Source: Chromatiales bacterium
GTDB taxonomy: Bacteria; Pseudomonadota; Gammaproteobacteria; UBA6429; Thiohalophilaceae
NCBI GenBank assembly: GCA_027057985.1
Contig: JALUTJ010000107.1
Coordinates: 1 to 5,943 of the forward strand
Direction: 5' to 3'
DNA: 5,943 bases
The translations under genes were made by a program, and so were the position numbers. Below the pieces are notes generated by a model. That model saw only the letters and a program-made list of their open reading frames with translations, was not told the origin of the DNA and searched no databases. Each line of letters opens with the position of its first letter. Within the stretch, counting starts at the first letter, position 1. Shown here one piece after another: positions 1 to 5,381 of the stretch.

Positions 1-33
1 GGTTCCGTCGCTTTGCTCCTTGAACCGACCTAT
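1..33. repeat. Possible half of a palindromic intergenic repeat
   Basis: GGTTC at 1-5 is matched by its complement GAACC at 22-26, followed by GACCTATA. Read on the minus strand this gives TATAGGTCGGTTC, a loop containing AAGGAGCAAAGCGAC, then GGAACC. This looks like a dispersed palindromic element cut by the window edge, because the outer arm (GGTC at 26-29 on the minus strand) would pair with bases before position 1. It lies just downstream of the ssb stop and could also end the ssb transcript, but no T-run is visible. The call rests on one short stem and general resemblance, so it is tentative. Confidence 0.3.
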
Positions 34-66
34 ACACTAAACTGCCTTAAGTACATCAAATAAATT

Positions 67-513
67 CTAAAAAGGAATATCGTCATCAAACTCAGGGGCA
101 GGTGCTGCTGCCTGAGGGGCGGCGGATTGCTGTGGTGCTGCTGCCGGGGCAGACTGGTTGAAGTCGGTACTGCCACCACGGGAATCCAGCATCTGCATTT
201 CATTGGCAATGATCTCGGTCGTCCAGTGATCTTTACCATCCTTGTCCTGCCATTTCCGGGTTTGCAGCTTGCCTTCAACATAAACTTTGGAACCTTTTTT
301 CAGGTACTCTCCTACGATCTCAGCAAGACGACGGAAAAAGACCACGCGATGCCACTCGGTTTTATCTACCTGTTCACCGGTATTCTTGTCTTTCCAGCTT
401 TCACTCGTGGCGATACTGACATTTGCCACCGCATTACCGTTCGGCATGTACTTTACTTCCGGGTCCTGTCCCAGGTTGCCAATCAGGATTACTTTATTTA
501 CACCCCTTGCCAT
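67..513 (-). CDS. ssb: Single-stranded DNA-binding protein SSB
   Basis: This encodes the essential SSB, which coats single-stranded DNA in replication, repair and recombination as a homotetramer. The 148-residue product has an OB-fold over roughly residues 1-110, opening with [18 protein letters not shown]40, W54, F60 and W88, the aromatic DNA-contact positions of E. coli SSB, are all present at the same numbers, as is H55. A Pro/Ala/Gln-rich linker (about 113-140) leads to the acidic tip DDDIPF, which docks partner proteins such as Exo I, RecQ and PriA. It is shorter than E. coli SSB (178 aa), with the difference in the linker. The ATG follows GGAGAG with good spacing. It lies 24 bases after the yajR stop, so co-transcription is likely. 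The family assignment is very secure. Confidence 0.97.
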   Translation of the reverse strand: MARGVNKVILIGNLGQDPEVKYMPNGNAVANVSIATSESWKDKNTGEQVDKTEWHRVVFFRRLAEIVGEYLKKGSKVYVEGKLQTRKWQDKDGKDHWTTEIIANEMQMLDSRGGSTDFNQSAPAAAPQQSAAPQAAAPAPEFDDDIPF

Positions 514-537
514 TTTCTTCTCTCCAGTTATCTGTTT

Positions 538-1920
538 TTAAATTTTTTCATCTTCAGGTACGGCATATTTTAACAACTCATCCATATCGATCCTGTCTTT
601 ATCAATTTTCAGGTAGGCGATCCCGTCTTCTGCGACCACGGTAACATCTGCCACACCGTTAATTGCATTGAGTGCATGAATCAGTTTCTCGGCTTCTTCT
701 GCACTGACCGCTCCCACATTAAGCAGGAAGCTGGTTAAAAATTTTGGCCGCGCCATGGTGATTGCCAGCCCTGCCCACACCAGTAATAGCACCACATTGA
801 ACAGCGCAACCCCACCCAGACCATAAAATTCACTTAAGGAGCCTCCAGTCAGGCCGCCGAGAAATACGCCCAGAAATTGTGAGGTAGAGTAAGCCCCCAT
901 CGCGGTGCCTTTATGGGCTGCCGGTGCCATCTTCGCCACCAGCGATGGCATACTGGCCTCCAGCAGGTTAAAGGCACTAAAGAATAACCATAACATGATT
1001 GCAAAACTGGCTAAAGAACCCGAAAAAAGCGGCATCCCCATCTGGCTTAGCGCCATAACCAGGATAGCACCGATAAGTACCTGTTTTATCTTGCGTTTTT
1101 TCTCCGCCAGAATAATAAAGGGCACCATGGTCAGCACCGCAAGAAACAGCACCGGTAAATACAGTTGCCAGTGCTGCTCAACCGCAAAACCCAGCCTGTC
1201 ATGCATCACGGTGGGCATGACAACAAAAGTCCCAACCAGTACGAAGTGCAGGATAAAAATCCCCACATCCAGTCGTAATAACTGTGGATCCGCCAGCGCC
1301 TTGCGGAACCAGCCGATTTCGACCTCGGTATCACGGTGAAAACGGGTTATTACCGGTGTTGGCACAAAATATCGAGCCACCAGGATGCCGCCACCAGCCA
1401 ACAGAGCCGTGACCCAGAAAATTCCTTCCACTCCGAACCAGCCGTGCAGGATAGGGCCTATCACCATGGCCAGAGCAAAAGAAAGCCCAATACTCATTCC
1501 AATGGAAGCCATGACCTTGATACGGTGCTCCTCACGGGTCAAATCAGCAGCAAGAGCCATAATGGCACTGGCAATAGCGCCGGCCCCCTGTAATGCCCGG
1601 CCGATTATGACACCGTAAATCGTAACCGACATCGCGGCAACGACACTGCCAAGAGCAAACACCAACAGACCGCCAACAATCACCGGCTTTCGGCCGATTT
1701 TGTCCGACAGCATGCCAAGTGGAATCTGAAAAATCGCCTGGGTCAGGCCGTAAATCCCAATCGCAATACCGGCCAGGGTGGCAGTATTCCCTTTGAGTTC
1801 CGACGCATACACCGCGAAAACGGGCAGAATCAGGAATAAACCCAGCATCCGTGAGGCAAAGATAGCCGATAGTGACGAGGCAACACGTCGTTCTGTTGGG
1901 GTCATTTTTTCATGGGACAT
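538..1920 (-). CDS. yajR: MFS transporter of the YajR type with C-terminal YAM domain
   Basis: This is a major facilitator superfamily inner-membrane transporter, probably proton-coupled; the substrate of the YajR group is not settled. With the ATG at 1920 the protein has 460 residues. Its start (MSHEKMTPTERR) lies in the same register as E. coli YajR (MNDYKMTPGERR). Motif A is visible as G69, D73, R77 and K78, and D126, which pairs with motif A in YajR, is at the matching position. The RALQGAG motif starts at R108. Hydrophobic segments fit 12 membrane helices. The tail, about residues 398-460, has the alternating pattern of the ferredoxin-like YAM domain typical of YajR. A TTG at 1938 would add six residues but is less convincing. 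It is transcribed away from csgD, upstream of ssb. The family is secure and the physiological role open. Confidence 0.88.
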   Translation of the reverse strand: MSHEKMTPTERRVASSLSAIFASRMLGLFLILPVFAVYASELKGNTATLAGIAIGIYGLTQAIFQIPLGMLSDKIGRKPVIVGGLLVFALGSVVAAMSVTIYGVIIGRALQGAGAIASAIMALAADLTREEHRIKVMASIGMSIGLSFALAMVIGPILHGWFGVEGIFWVTALLAGGGILVARYFVPTPVITRFHRDTEVEIGWFRKALADPQLLRLDVGIFILHFVLVGTFVVMPTVMHDRLGFAVEQHWQLYLPVLFLAVLTMVPFIILAEKKRKIKQVLIGAILVMALSQMGMPLFSGSLASFAIMLWLFFSAFNLLEASMPSLVAKMAPAAHKGTAMGAYSTSQFLGVFLGGLTGGSLSEFYGLGGVALFNVVLLLVWAGLAITMARPKFLTSFLLNVGAVSAEEAEKLIHALNAINGVADVTVVAEDGIAYLKIDKDRIDMDELLKYAVPEDEKI

Positions 1921-1980
1921 GGAAGACTTTACCTGCAACTACTAGCCGAAAAAGACACTATTCAGCAATAAAGGCCGAGT

Positions 1981-2010
1981 ATTTTACATGGCCGCTGCGC
2001 CAATTAACAA
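1981..2010 (-). promoter_or_regulatory. Candidate sigma70 promoter for yajR-ssb
   Basis: On the minus strand a -35-like TTGTTA (2010-2005) and a -10-like TAAAAT (1986-1981, five of six consensus bases) are separated by 18 bases. They lie about 60 bases upstream of the yajR ATG. The pair was found by eye in AT-rich DNA, so it is only a candidate. Confidence 0.4.
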
Positions 2011-2075
2011 TCATTTCCCCTCTGCTTTTGCCTGTATTTCAGCCTTCTTGTAAATAAAATCCCCGCCTGCTAAGA

Positions 2076-2091
2076 TGTGATGAAATTCACA
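2076..2091. promoter_or_regulatory. CRP-cAMP (or Vfr-like) binding site upstream of csgD
   Basis: TGTGATGAAATTCACA is a perfect TGTGA-N6-TCACA palindrome, the core consensus for CRP. Flanking bases AAGA and GTTT also fit the A/T preference. Its centre (2083.5) lies about 62 bases before the csgD ATG and overlaps the -35 element of the predicted csgD promoter. That places it near -39 to -42 relative to the likely start of transcription, a class II activator position. In E. coli CRP also influences csgD, so the role fits, but binding here is inferred. Confidence 0.75.
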
Positions 2092-2115
2092 GTTTTTGGC
2101 CTTTATCAGTATAGG
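2086..2115 (+). promoter_or_regulatory. Candidate csgD promoter
   Basis: A -35-like TTCACA (2086-2091, five of six consensus bases) and a -10-like TATAGG (2110-2115, four of six) are separated by 18 bases. The weak -10 and slightly long spacer would make the promoter depend on an activator. The overlapping CRP site fits this. The predicted start is near 2122, giving a short leader of about 23 bases. Confidence 0.45.
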
Positions 2116-2145
2116 CGCGGAGTCAAAAAGATCAGGGAGTGAACA

Positions 2146-2784
2146 ATGGCTAAAGAGGTCGTAGTCATAGGGAAGGAAAACCTGCAAAACTCATTACTTG
2201 CCTCCTATATCGAAACCCATACCACCTACCCCACGACAGTTACAGAGCCTGAAAGTTTTATTTCTGTCAACCCAGATGAAATTCAGGACGGAACACTGCT
2301 ACTGATTGACTGTAATAGCTGGACAGAAGAAAGAATTATCAGCTTTCTCGAGAACTTACCAGATAAAGCGGAGAGCACACATATTGCACTGTTCAATGTG
2401 TCAGAAAGCTGTGATACCGAAAATTTTGCTCAACACACTGCAATTAAAGGCCTGTTTCCTGAAAATATTGCCCACGAACAGTTTATTAGCGGGATTAAAT
2501 CCATTTTCGATGGTGAACTCTGGCTATCAAGAAAATTATTATCGAAACTCTTAATCAATACACGAAAAAACACGCCTGCACGAATTGAAGATTTTGGCCT
2601 CACCCGGCGAGAAACAGAAATTATTAAACTTATTGCCGAAGGCTCTCGCAATAATGACATCGCCAATAGTCTCTGCCTGAGTGAACATACGGTTAAAACG
2701 CATATTTATCATATTTATAAAAAGATCAATGTCGATAATCGTATGCAGGCCGCAAACTGGGCTAACCGGCATTTACGGCATTAA
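2146..2784 (+). CDS. csgD: CsgD, LuxR-family master regulator of curli
   Basis: This encodes the transcription factor that switches on curli and, in enterobacteria, other matrix genes. The 212-residue product has an N-terminal receiver-like domain (about 1-130). D55 in LLLIDCN aligns with D59 of E. coli CsgD. A LuxR/FixJ helix-turn-helix covers about 150-210: LTRRETEII (152-160), NNDIANSLCLSE, and the recognition helix HTVKTHIYHIYKKI (181-194). The C-terminal half is very close to E. coli CsgD, including NRMQAANWAN near the end; the receiver half is much more diverged. Length matches E. coli (216 aa). The ATG has GGGAG six bases upstream. It is divergent from yajR and first in line before csgEFG. 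The CRP-type site upstream suggests catabolite or cAMP control. CsgD rather than a generic LuxR regulator is supported by both sequence and neighbours. Confidence 0.93.
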   Translation: MAKEVVVIGKENLQNSLLASYIETHTTYPTTVTEPESFISVNPDEIQDGTLLLIDCNSWTEERIISFLENLPDKAESTHIALFNVSESCDTENFAQHTAIKGLFPENIAHEQFISGIKSIFDGELWLSRKLLSKLLINTRKNTPARIEDFGLTRRETEIIKLIAEGSRNNDIANSLCLSEHTVKTHIYHIYKKINVDNRMQAANWANRHLRH

Positions 2785-2832
2785 TACTTTTCGTTAACCC
2801 GGACAAAATACTTACTACAAAATTAATACTTT
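2780..2832 (+). repeat. Direct repeats ATTAATACTTT, 42 bases apart
   Basis: The 11-base string ATTAATACTTT occurs exactly at 2780-2790, overlapping the csgD stop codon, and at 2822-2832. The start-to-start distance of 42 bases is close to four helical turns. A third, shorter copy of its core, AATACTT, lies between them at 2807-2813. Such spaced repeats could be binding sites for a regulator of csgEFG. The region is AT-rich, so chance is not excluded. Confidence 0.5.
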
Positions 2833-2849
2833 CGACTGATTAATTTTGT
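2817..2849. repeat. Perfect 11-bp inverted repeat between csgD and csgE
   Basis: ACAAAATTAAT (2817-2827) is the exact reverse complement of ATTAATTTTGT (2839-2849), with an 11-base loop. The second direct repeat overlaps its left arm. The stem is almost all A/T, so it is a poor terminator. It is better read as an operator for a dimeric regulator or as an RNA hairpin in a csgD-csgE transcript. Confidence 0.6.
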
Positions 2850-2864
2850 GATGAATAAGACAAT

Positions 2865-2896
2865 AATGTGTGTCCCTCGATATCTCACACATTTTT
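2865..2896 (+). terminator. Terminator-like hairpin in the csgD-csgE spacer
   Basis: AATGTGTG (2865-2872) pairs perfectly with CACACATT (2886-2893) around a 13-base loop, and the run TTTTT spans 2892-2896. This has the outline of a Rho-independent terminator or attenuator. The stem is modest in GC and the loop long, so termination would be partial. Only about 23 bases separate it from the csgE start, leaving no room for a promoter after it. Read-through or RNA processing would then set the csgD to csgEFG ratio. Confidence 0.45.
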
Positions 2897-2919
2897 AATG
2901 GCCAAAAAGGAGTTTTGGT

Positions 2920-3324
2920 GTGGTTACACCCTGCTTATTACGGAAACTGATTTTTATCATCTTTGCCTTTACCGCTACCCCTTCATTTGCTTCAACTGAA
3001 GCAGAAGAAATACAGGGACTGGTGATCGATCGTACTATTACTGTTTCTGGTCATGATTTTTACAGAGCATTTGCCGCGCTCTGGCTTGTTGCCAGTCGTA
3101 ACGGAGGGGTCAACCTTATTATTACAGAAAAACCTTCCGCACGCTGGGGTAATCTTGTCACCATCCGTGGGCAGAACCAGATCCTTTACAAGGCATCAAT
3201 CCGCCAAGGCCGCCAGGCAGACAAAAACACAATAAAAAATGCTGTCTCGGTTGTATCACGGAAAATACTCAGACTGATGCTGACACAAAACAATTCACAG
3301 GATATGGCGACAACCGGCTTCTAA
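2920..3324 (+). CDS. csgE: CsgE, periplasmic curli secretion adaptor
   Basis: CsgE forms a periplasmic oligomer that caps the CsgG pore and helps guide CsgA into it. The 134-residue product starts at a GTG; the choice is fixed by AAGGAG (2907-2912) seven bases upstream and by the signal peptide that follows directly. Residues 1-24 form the signal peptide, with cleavage likely after PSFA. The mature part of about 110 residues matches E. coli CsgE in length. The diagnostic blocks are GHDFYRAF (44-51) and EKPSARWGN (70-78), the latter nearly identical to ERPSARWGS in E. coli. The C-terminal third is more diverged. It is followed by csgF after 28 bases in the same operon. Confidence 0.93.
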   Translation: MVTPCLLRKLIFIIFAFTATPSFASTEAEEIQGLVIDRTITVSGHDFYRAFAALWLVASRNGGVNLIITEKPSARWGNLVTIRGQNQILYKASIRQGRQADKNTIKNAVSVVSRKILRLMLTQNNSQDMATTGF

Positions 3325-3352
3325 CCATTACTTAACTTAAAGGGGATATTTC

Positions 3353-3760
3353 ATGAACAGATTATCGTATCTTTTATTACTTGCATTTTCAGTCAATGCA
3401 TTTGCTTCTGAGCTGATTTACACGCCAGTTAGCCCTTCCTTTGGCGGTTTTTCTTCGAATGGTACCATTTTATTGAACCAGGCCAATGCACAAAATGACT
3501 TCAAGGATCCCGATGCCATCGATCCCTTTGAACGGGCAGCAGGCATCGATAATTTCAAGGAGACACTCAACCGGCTTATTCTGAGTCAGCTCGCCAGTAA
3601 AATTGTCACGGATACATTTGGATCAGGAGCCGCTTCCGGTACCTATACTACTTCTGAATACCAGATCGATGTCAATACCGATGATCCTCTGCTCACAGTA
3701 ATCACCATTACTGAGCTGGCCACAGGTTCTACATCTGTGATTGAAATTCCAGTTATCTAG
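3353..3760 (+). CDS. csgF: CsgF, curli assembly factor bound to CsgG
   Basis: CsgF is exported through CsgG, plugs its N-terminus into the pore and helps place the nucleator CsgB at the cell surface. The 135-residue product has a signal peptide cleaved probably after NAFA (residue 18). The mature start SELIYTPVSPSFGG aligns without gaps to E. coli GTMTFQFRNPNFGG. P10, F12, G13 and G14 are kept, but mature N9, N11 and N17 are all Ser here. NGTILLNQANAQN, just downstream, is strongly conserved, as is the YxxDxxxxD pattern in the C-terminal half. The ATG follows AAGGGG with suitable spacing. Only nine bases separate the stop from the csgG start, which suggests translational coupling. Confidence 0.93.
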   Translation: MNRLSYLLLLAFSVNAFASELIYTPVSPSFGGFSSNGTILLNQANAQNDFKDPDAIDPFERAAGIDNFKETLNRLILSQLASKIVTDTFGSGAASGTYTTSEYQIDVNTDDPLLTVITITELATGSTSVIEIPVI

Positions 3761-3769
3761 TAAATTAAA

Positions 3770-4684
3770 ATGACCTATTCAAAATCAGGAAGATTTTACT
3801 TACTGGCACTACTGTTCTCGACTGTTGTGCTTCAGGGATGTACCACGGCGCATTATAACGAAGCCTATGAACATCCCATGCCAGCACAATTAACAAGGAC
3901 AACATCCAGCCATAAAGATCTGCTCAGTTTACCTCTGCCAGCAGGGAAAATACCGGTTGCCGTTTACAGCTTTCGCGATCAAACCGGGCAATACAAACAA
4001 CAAACTGGTGTCAGCTCATTCTCAACGGCAGTAACACAGGGGGCAACGTCGATTTTGCTACAGGCTCTCAGGGATTCAAAATGGTTTACCCCGATGGAGC
4101 GGGAAGGCCTGCAAAACCTGCTAACAGAAAGAAAAATCATTCGTGCCACCCTGAAAAAAAATAATCAGGTTCAGGATATTCCGCCACTGAAATTTTCCAA
4201 TATTCTGCTTGAAGGCGGAATAACTGGTTATGACTCCAATATTCAGACCGGTGGTTTTGGTGCAAAGTATTTTGGTATCGGCATGAACACAAAATACCGG
4301 GTTGATCAGGTTACCGTGCACCTGCGAGCCATCGATATTATGACCGGTGAAATTTTAAGCTCGGTCTCGGTAACCAAATCCATCCTGTCACGGGAGATTT
4401 CAGCCGGTGTATTCCGTTTTGTCAGTTTCAAACGTTTGCTTGAATCTGAAGGGGGTGTCACAACCAATGAACCGGCTGTACTCTGTGTAACTGACGCTAT
4501 TGAAAAAGCGGTTTATTCCTTGATTCTGGAAGGGATACTGAACAAGAACTGGACCACCCAAGAAAAATCCTATCTTGATCATGAGAGTATCCGCTCATAT
4601 CTGAAGCAGAAGGAAGACCGGCAACTGACAATATCTGAACTAGCTCGATTGAGTCTGCCTGAAAATGAAGAAACGGAGAAATAA
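3770..4684 (+). CDS. csgG: CsgG, outer-membrane curli export pore lipoprotein
   Basis: CsgG forms a nonameric beta-barrel channel in the outer membrane through which curli subunits leave. The 304-residue precursor has a lipoprotein signal peptide with lipobox LQGC, so C24 would be lipidated. Blocks matching E. coli CsgG include HKDLLSLPLPAGKI (48-61), FSTAV (84-88), DSKWFTPMEREGLQNLL (102-118), ERKIIRA (120-126), GAKYFGIG (164-171), TGEILSSV (192-199) and AGVFRF (212-217). In the constriction loop F84, equivalent to F56, is kept, while N55 is Ser and Y51 is replaced, with one residue inserted. The C-terminus is about 18 residues longer than in E. coli and charged. No clear ribosome-binding site precedes the ATG, so translation probably follows from csgF nine bases upstream. 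Confidence 0.95.
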   Translation: MTYSKSGRFYLLALLFSTVVLQGCTTAHYNEAYEHPMPAQLTRTTSSHKDLLSLPLPAGKIPVAVYSFRDQTGQYKQQTGVSSFSTAVTQGATSILLQALRDSKWFTPMEREGLQNLLTERKIIRATLKKNNQVQDIPPLKFSNILLEGGITGYDSNIQTGGFGAKYFGIGMNTKYRVDQVTVHLRAIDIMTGEILSSVSVTKSILSREISAGVFRFVSFKRLLESEGGVTTNEPAVLCVTDAIEKAVYSLILEGILNKNWTTQEKSYLDHESIRSYLKQKEDRQLTISELARLSLPENEETEK

Positions 4685-4699
4685 AAACTACGCCTTTTC

Positions 4700-4732
4700 T
4701 CATACCATGGCTTATCGGGTATGAATAATTTT
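4700..4732 (+). terminator. Possible weak terminator after csgG
   Basis: TCATACC (4700-4706) pairs with GGTATGA (4718-4724) around an 11-base loop, followed by ATAATTTT. The stem is short and the T-run interrupted, so it is at best a partial terminator separating csgDEFG from csgBA. Confidence 0.35.
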
Positions 4733-4744
4733 CATGCTAACAAC

Positions 4745-4753
4745 CTATACTAA
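4745..4753 (+). promoter_or_regulatory. SigmaS-like -10 element upstream of csgBA
   Basis: CTATACTAAA contains TATACT (4746-4751) preceded by C, close to the sigmaS -10 consensus CTATACTTAA. No convincing -35 is seen, which sigmaS tolerates. Transcription would start near 4758, inside the adjacent CRP-type site, so bound CRP would block this promoter. Confidence 0.35.
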
Positions 4754-4754
4754 A

Positions 4755-4770
4755 TGTGAATGTGCTCACA
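4755..4770. promoter_or_regulatory. CRP-cAMP (or Vfr-like) binding site upstream of csgBA
   Basis: TGTGAATGTGCTCACA is a second perfect TGTGA-N6-TCACA palindrome, flanked by AAA and TAT. Its centre (4762.5) is about 88 bases before the csgB ATG. For a promoter starting near 4835 the centre falls at about -72, a usual class I activator position. Matching sites before csgD and csgBA suggest that one regulator controls both. Confidence 0.7.
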
Positions 4771-4822
4771 TATAGTGAAAATCAACCCCCCACAAAGAAG
4801 CAATTATTTGTTGTTTTTATCT

Positions 4823-4828
4823 TACACT
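4823..4828 (+). promoter_or_regulatory. Candidate csgBA -10 element (TACACTTAA)
   Basis: TACACT followed by TAA fits the sigmaS-type -10 pattern TAYRCTTAA. No -35 match stands out. Transcription would begin near 4835, leaving about 16 bases before the csgB ATG, and the upstream CRP-type site would be in a class I position. The call is by eye and competes with the TATACT element at 4746. Confidence 0.35.
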
Positions 4829-4850
4829 TAACTGAGACAATGGGCATAAA

Positions 4851-5351
4851 ATGCCAGGACACATCAGATTAACAGGGTTATTATTTATTATCGGGGCATA
4901 CCTCACGCCAGTTTATGCTGCCGAAGATATTGCATCTGAAAACCCCGATCTTGCCACAACAGAAGATGCCCTGATATCGCCTGCCAACCGTAAACTCCGT
5001 TCCATCCTTGAAGCACGTGACAGCTACACCGAGGAATCCGATGCGGTACAGACTGGAAACTATGCACGCATCTATCAGTCCGGCACCAATAATAATGCCG
5101 CTATCAAACAAAAAGGCAACGAAAACCAGAGTTATATTGAACAAGACGGTGATGAAAACCGTTCACTCAGCTCACAACGCGGACGTAACAACCAGTCTCA
5201 ACAAATCCAGAAGGGAACACGCAATAACGCTGTCAGCATTCAGTATGGTGCTAATAATATTAGTCGTCAGATTCAATATGGTAACGGGCTCAACAGTCGA
5301 GTTACCCAATTTGGAAACAATAAACGTATTCTTATCCGTCAAGGTTTATAG
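4851..5351 (+). CDS. csgB: CsgB, minor curlin (surface nucleator)
   Basis: CsgB is a secreted amyloid subunit that stays at the cell surface and templates CsgA polymerisation. The 166-residue product has a signal peptide (1-23, cleavage after VYA). A charged segment of about 45 residues follows, and then curlin repeats. Gln occurs with exact 11-residue spacing at 76, 87, 98, 109, 120, 131, 142, 153 and 164, mostly as QxGxxN. This is the strand-turn ladder of the curlin fold, about four and a half 22-residue repeats. Several repeats carry Lys or Arg (IKQKGN, SSQRGRNN, IQKGTRNN), and the end NNKRILIRQGL is basic like the E. coli CsgB terminus; this separates it from CsgA. The ribosome-binding site is weak (GGG at 4842-4844). 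It lies 30 bases before csgA. Confidence 0.88.
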   Translation: MPGHIRLTGLLFIIGAYLTPVYAAEDIASENPDLATTEDALISPANRKLRSILEARDSYTEESDAVQTGNYARIYQSGTNNNAAIKQKGNENQSYIEQDGDENRSLSSQRGRNNQSQQIQKGTRNNAVSIQYGANNISRQIQYGNGLNSRVTQFGNNKRILIRQGL

Positions 5352-5381
5352 ATTTTTATACACAAAAAGGGAGTAACATAA

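Noticed and set aside
127..573. 148-residue plus-strand reading frame across ssb
   Set aside because: It is antisense to a clearly conserved ssb, has no recognisable domain, and lacks a convincing start.
1921..1938. TTG start giving yajR six extra residues
   Set aside because: The ATG at 1920 puts the protein in exact register with E. coli YajR, and the TTG has no better ribosome-binding site.
1968..2106. Inverted copies of GGCCTTTAT at 1968-1976 (minus) and 2098-2106 (plus), one in each divergent promoter region
   Set aside because: A 9-base match in about 200 bases is fairly likely by chance, and nothing else supports a looping or shared operator.
2146..2784. csgD product as a quorum-sensing LuxR receptor
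   Set aside because: It has no autoinducer-binding domain; the receiver-like N-terminus and HTH match CsgD, and the neighbours are curli genes.
2865..2893. TGTGTG...CACACA read as a third CRP site
   Set aside because: The half-sites are separated by too many bases (13 between the arms) for the N6 CRP spacing; the T-run after it fits a hairpin better.
5008..5376. 122-residue frame overlapping csgB
   Set aside because: It is a shifted frame inside repeat-rich csgB; the csgB frame has a signal peptide and the strict curlin ladder.
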